29,253 bases of DNA. Origin: Isohypsibius dastychi (Eukaryota; Tardigrada; Eutardigrada; Parachela; Isohypsibiidae). The notes beneath the pieces are model-generated. The model did no database searches, was not told where the DNA came from, and was given only the letters and a program-made list of their open reading frames with translations. The position numbers were made by a program, and so were the translations under genes. Shown here in pieces: positions 22,441 to 29,253 of this stretch. Positions within the stretch are counted from its first letter, which is position 1, and the number at the start of each line of letters is the position of its first letter. The stretch lies in the NCBI GenBank assembly GCA_034696485.1, contig JAQIWT010000190.1, positions 1 to 29,253 of the forward strand, given 5' to 3'.

Positions 22441-22989
22441 ATGATGTCCGAAAAACCAGGGAAGAAACGATGGAGTAATAATGCGGATATATCATCCGAA
22501 TCAGACTTTGACCAGCTCTGGGAAAAGACTCAAAAAGAAATGGCAGCTATGGATGCCGAATTTGAAACGGAATGTGATCCGCAAGCTCCTGGATGCCATG
22601 TTGAATATCGAAAATTCACAAGGAAACTAGCTTCCAACAAATCGTCAAAAACTGTTTATTATGTTACTGAGGACGCAAAAGGAGAAGAACTCGATTCTAG
22701 CGACGACAGCGGGATTAATTCGAAACGGCAGACACCGAATCCGGAAGGGGCGACTACCAAGTCTACTATGGAATATCGGTTCAAGGTGCCCGGATATCAT
22801 GGATCGGAAGTTAAAGTCGCTGTGGTGGGCAATAAGCTTATCGTTGAAGCTGAAAGGAAAGATGGAAAGAAAAGTAAAGGTGGATATAAACGGGAAGTCA
22901 GTTTGTCAAAGCACGTGGACCCGAAGTCAGTCAATGCCAAGCTCAAAGATGGAATGTTAAAGGTCACGTTTTTATGCGTTGATGTTTAA
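22441..22989 (+). CDS. Small heat-shock protein (alpha-crystallin domain), intronless
   Basis: Molecular chaperone family that holds unfolding proteins. 182 residues in one exon. The N-terminal 105 residues are charged and low in complexity (acid- and Ser-rich DSSDDSG near 85-91) instead of the usual Trp/Phe-rich arm. The alpha-crystallin domain spans about 109-176: EYRFKVPGYHGSEVKVAV, NKLIVEAERK, YKREVSLSKHVDP, VNAKLKDGMLKVTF. It stops six residues after the last domain strand (LCVDV), so the C-terminal tail with the I-x-I/V motif that docks neighbouring subunits is absent. The alternative that AAG|GTCACG is a weak splice donor leading to a different tail exists but is unsupported. Start: the first of two adjacent Met codons, just after a TATA/initiator promoter. 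Confidence 0.88.
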   Translation: MMSEKPGKKRWSNNADISSESDFDQLWEKTQKEMAAMDAEFETECDPQAPGCHVEYRKFTRKLASNKSSKTVYYVTEDAKGEELDSSDDSGINSKRQTPNPEGATTKSTMEYRFKVPGYHGSEVKVAVVGNKLIVEAERKDGKKSKGGYKREVSLSKHVDPKSVNAKLKDGMLKVTFLCVDV

Positions 22990-23041
22990 CCACGATTTCC
23001 CGTACGTACAAATATTAAAATTTTTGTTGTGATCGTGGTTA
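22987..23041 (+). other. Stem-loop overlapping the small heat-shock gene stop codon
   Basis: TAACCACGAT (22987-22996, beginning with the stop codon) pairs perfectly over ten bases with ATCGTGGTTA (23032-23041) around a 35-base AT-rich loop. It could fold in the mRNA directly at the termination site. Confidence 0.45.
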
Positions 23042-23196
23042 CAATCTAGGTGTTACGTCACGATGTGATCTGGAATAACAGTCCCGAATTATATGAAAAC
23101 TGCAGCGTTGATTCAACTGAAACAAAAATGCAGCTGTTTTTGATTAGGATTTCCGTACGTCGTCTTACAAACCGAACAAACACCATCTTATTTCCT

Positions 23197-23202
23197 TTTA
23201 TT
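23197..23202 (-). terminator. Candidate GGA polyadenylation signal
   Basis: AATAAA on the minus strand about 175 bases past the GGA stop codon. It lies inside the likely 3' UTR of the convergent small heat-shock gene. Confidence 0.45.
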
Positions 23203-23296
23203 AATGCGTGCCCAAATAAAAAAGACTTTAATATGACAAATATTGAACTCACTGGAATTTCAGATCAATCACCACTGTCACACACGCTGACTTAGA

Positions 23297-23302
23297 AATA
23301 AA
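23297..23302 (+). terminator. Candidate polyadenylation signal of the small heat-shock gene
   Basis: AATAAA on the plus strand about 310 bases after the stop codon and 75 bases before the end of the convergent GGA coding region. Confidence 0.5.
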
Positions 23303-23375
23303 ATCACATCAACAGGTTGACCAGCAATGCGCGAACAAAACATGAATCAGGTGTTGGCTGAGTAAACTGCACCAA

Positions 23376-26161
23376 TCAACTGTCGATTATATCGGGAATT
23401 TCAACAAACCCGCTGTCCGAAACGCTTTGATTACTGAAAATATAACTTACGGAGTATCGCACGTCAAAAGAAGAAGCCTAGAAAAAACCAAAGAACAGTT
23501 CAACTATAAGATAGTAAATGTTGATGCAGGCCAGCTTACTTTGGAATTCTTTGCAACAACAAGGACAGAAGATATCGGACCAGCCGGAAAAATAGGGTTA
23601 AAAGGTGGGATTTCGGTCACTGGAAATGCAGAAGCCTTCACCGAAGTTGACTGAAAAAACAAATAATGAATATCTGGCTATGGCAAATTATCTCGGAAAA
23701 GTGACCTTCGAGCCGGAAAACGAAAGCACAAAATCTTTCACAGGCACCACATTCTGGCTTGTAACAGCCGCAACGAACACAACGCAGTCATGACGAGGCT
23801 TATTTTCCGCCAGGTATAAAGCAATATTGATTTGGTTCCGCTGGTAAAATATGATCGGTGCGAATACAGCTATAAACACCAAACGTATTAAGGCTAAATA
23901 CCCAAATAGAACGCAGCTTCACGCCAATACCTGGTTTAATATCAGAAAGATTAACATTCACATTGTCCAACGAACCGGAAGTAACACCGCCATTTTGCGA
24001 GCCGTCATATTTAACTGCTAAACTTCTGTCAGCCAGCAGCTCGTCATCCCCGGAGGAGCTTAACCGAGAAAACGTGGGGTCGGGATGCAGTTTGTCATCT
24101 GGAGCCGGTTGCCGCTGCAAATCATTAAGCGAGGGCTTCGCTTTCCTGTTCAAACAAAATATGTCACCACGTCACAATGACTGCGAAATTTCGTACACTT
24201 CGAGCGGGAATCCTCTTCCTTTCATATTCCGTTCTCCCAAACTCAATCCACCCAGAAAACTGTGTGTGACGTCGTCAAAGTCAACCAAGCTTTTCCGTAC
24301 AGACGGCGCCGTGGGAGCAATATTATTCTCATCTGGAACGGAGAGCGGTATTTTCATACTATATAAGAAAGTCATCCAATCGCTTTAAACGAAATTCACG
24401 CATTTCGATGAAGAGCGGTATATTATTTGATCTTAAGATACAGAAGCGACTGATACGTGTACTTACTTTTGAATGCTTGTGGGGGAGGAATTGAGGTCTG
24501 GCTAAGGACTGCCGCTGCTAGATTCCCTCTTCCACTGAGTGGAGCCAGTATGGGCGCGCTGGAATCGATTTCGCTAACTGCGAATAAATCATCCAGCAAA
24601 TTACGGACATCCTCTTTCGGTGCATTTGATAGTGGAGGTGGCGGAATAGCAGCAGTCCCAGAAGCAACTTCCGAACTGATATGGTCAATTGTTACCAGTT
24701 CCGCTGCAAAGAACACTGAAAGTCAGTTGTGACCTTTAAAGACCGGGTTATATGTTAATCAACGTAATTCATACCGAAACAATTAGATACACTTTCTAGA
24801 CAGAAACCAGTACTTGAAAGTGAATAAACTGGTTCAGATTACTTACACTTTGGCTGTTTTTCACCGCGGACGTTTTTCGAATCGAATTTCTCCGAGCCCA
24901 ATGGTTTTGCTTTATATTGCTGGATGACTTCAGTGAGCTCATCACTGGTAGCCAAAATATCGGCTAGAAGTCAATCTTAGATTAGAAAGATGGATGAGGG
25001 AACATTTCCTGATGTAATTACCTAGATTAGGTCCTTCTTCCGTTTCCTGGTTACTTTCGGCAATTTCAGCAGCCAACTTGAACACTCTTGGCCGATGTGA
25101 TTCGCAGGAATCGAACAGCTGTCTCATAATTTCTCTTTCTTGTAACGTGCTCCCCTCTACCGAATAATGTTTCAACATATCGCCCAACACGCTGGCATTT
25201 TCCTTTATCTGCACGAGATCCGAATGTCTTCTGACAATCTTTTCTGTTCTTTGGTCATCCTGGTGTAACAACCGAATTTAATCATCAGTTACCAGAATAA
25301 GATGCCAACTCCCACTCACCTCTCGAACCATGCTTTTGATTAAACGATTTGCAGCAACCATATCAGCGGGTTCCTTACTTTGCAGCAAGCGTTTCAGAAG
25401 CTACAAAATTTTCAACTCATACCTCGAAGTAAAACTGTTGGTCCCAATAAATGCTTTACCTTCGCTTTTTCCTCATCTTCAATCACCGGATTTTTTGGCC
25501 TAGGTGGTGGCGGGGGAGCGGGTTCACAAACTGTCGGATCTTCACGAATTATTCCCTGTTGCTTCAGCATATTATACGCTTCCACGATTTTCTGCTCGTA
25601 TCGAACAGCTTGACTCCAGAGAAATAATGTAGCAATTGTCTTTTTCTTAACATCTTCAGACGATCTTTCACCCAAATACTAAAAACGAACAACTAAAACA
25701 GGAAGACAAACAAAGCTCCGTGAAGCTTACCTTTGGCGACACAACTTTGATCAGTTCGTTCAGAAACCGAAACTTCCCGACTTCGGAATGGACAGTCCTT
25801 CCACCATGCTTTACGATACTGTCGAGCAGCTACAGAACAGAAAGGGTTCGGTTCGATGGGTAAATTTTGAAGACAGCGAAGTATTTTTCGAGAACAACCC
25901 ACATCCAGTGCAGCTAAAGATTCCCTCTCGCATGGCGACTGAACCTTGTGTGCCAGGTATTTCAGAGAATGTGATAAAACTGCTGCATCGGCTTGGATCT
26001 TTTTGAGCAAATCATCTTCAACATCCTGTTCGTGACTGAGGAGTTTCGGATTAGTCAATCGATCTACAAAACAAAGACAACGTGGAAGTAAACGATACAA
26101 GCGTTCACGAATGACCAGGTGCGCACTTACAGATCAAATCCTCTGCTTCCTTCAGTGGCAT
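23376..26161 (-). CDS. GGA: GGA, Golgi-localised gamma-ear ARF-binding clathrin adaptor
   Basis: Monomeric adaptor that sorts lysosomal cargo at the trans-Golgi by binding ARF-GTP, clathrin and acidic-dileucine tails. Thirteen exons: 26161-26131, 26063-25903, 25829-25731, 25678-25460, 25400-25320, 25259-25022, 24963-24847, 24703-24467, 24332-24197, 24145-23931, 23869-23706, 23650-23540, 23477-23376; 636 residues, the same size as human GGA1 (639). VHS domain about 1-140 (LAHKVQSP, SEVGKFRFLNELIKVVSPKYLG), linker RPKNPVIEDEEKAK, GAT domain about 170-300 (ANRLIKSMVRE, LFDSCESHRPRVFKLA), hinge with an acidic dileucine/clathrin-like NLLDDLF, and the gamma-ear domain from about 500 (VNLSDIKPAVFAPI, VTEIPPFNPIFPAGPISSVLVVAKNSK). 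The donor after exon 11 is the poor GTCACT, but the junction aligns gaplessly with human GGA. Vertebrates have three copies; this is one. Confidence 0.94.
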
Positions 26162-26624
26162 CCTGGGCAGAAATCACAGACCTCGGAATGGTACAGAAGG
26201 AACGGCAGGTACAGAACGTAGCGAATTCTATTCGAAATCAAGAAACGTAAATATTCGTTTGCCAGCTGGAAATGGATGAAGCGAGCGAGCGAGTTGGGAG
26301 TGACAAGGTTCACGCCAAAAGCAGTTGCTCAGGGTGGACGACAATTAGTGCATTTTCCAGAATTTGCTTTTTAGTTATTTACCGGTAATCCTTGTTCCAG
26401 CTTTTTCTTGATACGTGTTACTGGTTTGAACAAATCTCAAAATCTCGCTGAACATAAGTTTAATCTTCTAATTTACAACAAAACATGTTGAACACATGCT
26501 AGGCATGCATGTATATACGTTATTACACGGTGCAAGCGGATATAGTATTCTCTTTAGCCGTGCTTTCAGCTAGTTAAAAAAAAGTTGACGACCTGAAAAA
26601 TCATATTTTCGCGAGGAAAAACGT
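26162..26624. other. Intergenic region upstream of GGA
   Basis: Probable GGA promoter on the minus strand, without a TATA box that I can see. Includes a short gcgagcgagcgag run near 26280. Nothing coding is apparent up to the tRNA. Confidence 0.45.
26617..26621 (-). terminator. RNA polymerase III terminator of the tRNA gene
   Basis: TTTTT on the minus strand begins three bases past the discriminator base of the tRNA, as expected for polymerase III termination. Confidence 0.75.
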
Positions 26625-26698
26625 TGGCCTCATTGGGGATCGAACCCAAGACATCCGCGTTATTAGCACGGCGCTCTAACCAACTGAGCTATGAGGCC
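26625..26698 (-). tRNA. tRNA-Ile (anticodon AAU)
   Basis: 74 bases on the minus strand including discriminator A. The acceptor stem GGCCTCA pairs with TGAGGCC; the D-arm GCTCAGTTGGTTAGAGC contains the A box; the anticodon loop CTAATAA carries AAT (read as IAU after deamination); the T-arm has GGGTTCGATCCC (B box). No intron. All four stems form, so the gene looks functional. Confidence 0.95.
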
Positions 26699-26939
26699 AC
26701 TTCTATATCAAAGCTGTTTGGAAAACGCCTTGTGTCGATGTGGTTATTACTTCCTATTGACTATTCCCGTCTTTTCTGGCAACCTGTTGTTCAAAATAAA
26801 TCCACTACAACGCAGTAGATCCCTAGTTTAAAGTCATTTTATTACCACTGAAAATTCGCCACATCGAAATAATTAAAAGCTAATGAGTTTTTGCTGTAAT
26901 GAGATATGCGCGAACCTAATACTGTACAGTAATTATATT

Positions 26940-26981
26940 GCGATTATTTGCACGTCGCTTTAACCAACGATGTACGAGGCC
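26940..26981 (-). pseudogene. Decayed 5' half of a tRNA-Ile gene
   Basis: The sequence matches the 5' half of the intact tRNA-Ile 240 bases away (acceptor strand, D arm, anticodon arm up to the AATAA loop) at most positions, with one indel on each side, but lacks the 3' half: no T arm or 3' acceptor strand follows. The remnant runs in the same orientation as the intact copy. Confidence 0.7.
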
Positions 26982-27543
26982 TGTGATGTAACATTTACGG
27001 TACGAGATACTCGTAGATACATTTAGTTCCTGCCGAAAGAAGAGCCCATGACGGGGGAAACACCCGTTTGTTCAGGTCATTCCTTGGAAAAACAAGGCAA
27101 ACTTTAGTTTATTTCCAAATGAACAGCGATGAACATAAGTATGTTGGTATTCAAGCTGAATCATATCAATCAATTATCTCCACTAAATGCCGAGATAATA
27201 TCATCACTTTACTGTCTGATCTGATTGGAGATAAATAACTTCATGTCTTATATCTAAGCCAACGTTTTTAACTGCTAATATTGCGCTGACCAAAGTTACA
27301 AACCACTTTCGAGCGGTAATTAACACGTATCTTTGACCTGTAAAGAAAGCATGAAACTTCTCGATGACCCGTAGCTTTTGGCTGACTGAATGAACCAATA
27401 ATAAGTTTGGGTTAGGACTATCACTGGTAGTGGATTCAAAAACACCGGGTAGAAGGTGTTGCACAAGATCTGTTCAACCCTGTTGCATAATCAATTGTAT
27501 CAAGTCTTGGTTCCCAAATTCCATAATTTTCCCAGCACTGCGC

Positions 27544-27622
27544 CACATTTCTTCCACAAATTCTCTGGAAAACTAAGGCCCGCCGGGGCTTGGTTTTTCA
27601 AAGAATTTGTAGGAGAAGTGTG
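27544..27622 (+). ncRNA. Long intergenic hairpin, possible microRNA precursor
   Basis: Left arm 27544-27581 and right arm 27586-27622 pair over about 37 positions around a 4-base loop. Read as plus-strand RNA there are only two C-A mismatches and one bulged G, with four G-U wobbles; on the minus strand the wobbles would become four A-C mismatches, so plus is favoured. The core arm reads ACAAATTCTCTGGAAAAC. Length (79) and pairing fit animal pre-miRNAs, though the tiny loop is unusual and a decayed inverted-repeat element is an alternative. Confidence 0.45.
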
Positions 27623-28171
27623 AGTTATACCGTCTATTGCGTAATATATACAACATCGAAATCTCAAAACACGCGATAAGCGATAAGCGATTAACACAGT
27701 GACAAAATAAGCGATTTGCGTTGATAGTAACATCCTCCAATAACGCACTGCTTCACAGAACACCCAGTCAACAGCTAATTCAAATGAATTTTCTTTTCTA
27801 ATCACGGCGAACGAAGAACGAGACGAACTTGCACTTTATGTCAACGGACACGGCTTTTTCCTGTTCGTTACAATTAATTTGTCAGTGTGTACAATACCAA
27901 CACCAATTTCCATGTTTTGAATATCCAACAAGTTGATTTTAGAGCATTTATCCGTGGTTGGTGGTCTAGGTCAATTGGGCTTGTTTGTTCGGCTCACGAA
28001 CAATATTGAATATCAAATGAGACAAGAACTAAAAAGCCACTGAGCTTCGTGCTGTAATAATGTAATAATTTTAATTCATCATGTCCAAGTACAGAATGTC
28101 TTTTACTACGGGTAACTAGTCTGAAATCTTTCTTATTTGTGGTTCACTGTAGTTCGGTCACAATCAAAAAG

Positions 28172-29253
28172 ATGAACTTTAAACTGGTAGTCATCTACAT
28201 TTGTGGTGTTGGTATATTGAACCATGTGAACGCGGCATGGATAGCCGGCAATCCCACTGCAAAGGAAGACGAGCTGTTCGAAAGGCGCTACAGCTATGGC
28301 TCTGGAACTTACCAGCAAACCAACTCTGGTCCGGCACCTCAGCCTGGAATGAACAGTGACTGCGACTGCCTTCCGGATATTCTCCCGAACCTCAGCATGC
28401 TGGGGTTCTGTGCATCGGTCACGCAACTGGACAGTCGATGTACTGCCCTCGAAGTGAGCAGCTCGAGAAACTGCACGGACTTCGAAGGAAACTTTTGCTG
28501 CTACAGTATCTGTTACCTCTTGGCTATAGAAATGATATTGTTCATTAAATCTGATGCGTTCCAGAGTCGATTGAACAAGGAAATACTTTCAACGGAAGCA
28601 TCACAACAGTCATTCCAACCGTGATCCCATCAACCGTACTGACCACTTCAGCCGGATCAGCAACAGGTACTGCGGTTCCCAGTACTCTTCTGTGATTCTT
28701 CAACCTTGAATTTGAAATGAGTTTGTAGTCTGTAATCTACGTAGAATTTTCCTTTGTACAACATACCTGTAAGAGATATGTTTTATCGTAGTCACCAGAG
28801 CTGGACCAAGTTCAACGGGTGGTTCGACGTCGTAAGTCAAAGTGGCAGTCGATCTTCTTGATCACCAATACCGTTCTTTTTTGATTTCATTAGTACCACA
28901 ACCATTAGCTCGCTAGCGGGACCAGTTGAACCTTCAACTCCTGCAGTTGCTGTAACATCGGAACGAACTACATTGTCACCTGGAACCTCCCCTCAGTTGA
29001 CAAGTGCAACGACTCAGGCTATTCCAGCAACTGTGACGTCCGCAACAACCACTGTTGTAGCGACATCACCTGCAATGGCGGGTTCGACATCCCAGAGCAT
29101 GGACTCAACTACCACAGCGACAAGCACGGCTAGTACGACAACATCGACTACAACAACCACGACCGCTACGACAACAACAACAACCACGACCCCTACGACA
29201 ACAACAACAACCACGACCCCTACGACCACAACAACAAGACCAACGACAACAAC
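28172..29253 (+). CDS. Secreted cysteine-rich, threonine-rich mucin-like protein (5' part)
   Basis: Starts with a signal peptide (MNFKLVVIYICGVGILNHVNA). Exons: 28172-28505, 28565-28666, 28792-28831, 28894 to beyond the window; all junctions GT-AG and in phase. The mature N-terminus has a short linker, then an eight-cysteine cluster (SDCDCLPD, GFCAS, SRCTA, RNCTDF, NFCCY) within about 45 residues. From exon 2 on it is Thr/Ser/Pro-rich with no cysteine, turning into near-pure threonine runs broken by Ala, Pro or Arg, typical of densely O-glycosylated extracellular proteins. Possible roles are cuticle, gut lining or surface mucus; the sequence does not decide. The 3' end and any further domains are outside the window. 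Confidence 0.75.
29157..29237 (+). repeat. Three tandem 27-base units encoding threonine runs
   Basis: Units at 29157-29183, 29184-29210 and 29211-29237 differ by one or two bases; each begins CCACGACC and ends CAACAACAA. Being a multiple of three, copy-number change keeps the mucin-like frame. The array may continue beyond the window. Confidence 0.85.

Larger units (their letters stand above)
26699..28171. other. Intergenic region between the tRNA and the mucin-like gene
   Basis: About 1.5 kb without a supported protein gene. Contents seen: a decayed half tRNA (26940-26981), a long hairpin (27544-27622) and a small cgataag tandem near 27672-27690. Two minus-strand open frames (27204-27464, 27500-27805) show no family or splice support. 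Confidence 0.5.

Noticed and set aside
23346-23654. Plus-strand open frame of about 100 codons
   Set aside because: It lies antisense to the last two GGA exons, which have splice and domain support; it has no ATG start or homology.
27500-27805. Minus-strand open frame spanning the hairpin
   Set aside because: No ATG-supported start context or family; the inverted arms explain part of its sequence.
29014-29229. Minus-strand frame of near-pure valine
   Set aside because: Mirror of the ACA/ACG threonine codons on the plus strand.

Overview
The window is nuclear DNA of an intron-rich, gene-dense invertebrate, most likely an ecdysozoan. A tardigrade close to Hypsibius is my best guess, as inference only: introns are mostly 50-80 bases, GC is moderate, intergenic gaps are mostly 0.3-1.5 kb, and every recognisable protein is animal-type. 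There is no operon structure, ribosome binding site, CRISPR array or bacterial gene.

Layout. 1-9 kb, all minus strand: an ether-lipid enzyme (alkylglycerone-phosphate synthase, AGPS), a lysosomal GH18 di-N-acetylchitobiase (CTBS) and the JNK-pathway kinase MKK7. 9.05-9.55 kb: a non-autonomous DNA-transposon-like element with terminal inverted repeats, packed with CCCGAA-type repeats. 9.7-12 kb, plus: folylpolyglutamate synthase (FPGS) with a probable mitochondrial presequence and a second, cytosolic start. 12.7-17.4 kb, minus: a complete 19-exon natriuretic-peptide-receptor-like guanylyl cyclase. 18.8-20.5 kb, plus: a serpin. 20.8-21.7 kb, minus: a small secreted 14-cysteine protein. 22.4-23.0 kb, plus: an intronless small heat-shock protein. 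23.4-26.2 kb, minus: the clathrin adaptor GGA. 26.6-27.0 kb: a tRNA-Ile(AAU) gene and a decayed half copy of it. 27.54-27.62 kb: a long hairpin resembling a microRNA precursor. 28.2 kb to the end, plus: the 5' part of a secreted cysteine-rich, threonine-rich mucin-like protein, cut by the window edge.

I assembled exons by hand from splice sites, reading phase and similarity to remembered human family members. Every complete multi-exon gene closes in frame: AGPS 623, CTBS 414, MKK7 550, FPGS 542, guanylyl cyclase 1053, serpin 437, cysteine-rich protein 201 and GGA 636 residues. The genes are unrelated housekeeping or signalling genes; neighbours show no shared pathway.

Most interesting observations: (1) one cyclase intron fits only as an AT-AC intron with minor-spliceosome (U12-type) signals; (2) a near-perfect 37-bp hairpin in an intergenic gap; (3) FPGS dual-start architecture; (4) AGPS with a C-terminal PTS1-like tripeptide and no visible PTS2; (5) the inverted-repeat element; (6) a serpin intron splitting the arginine codon at the reactive bond.
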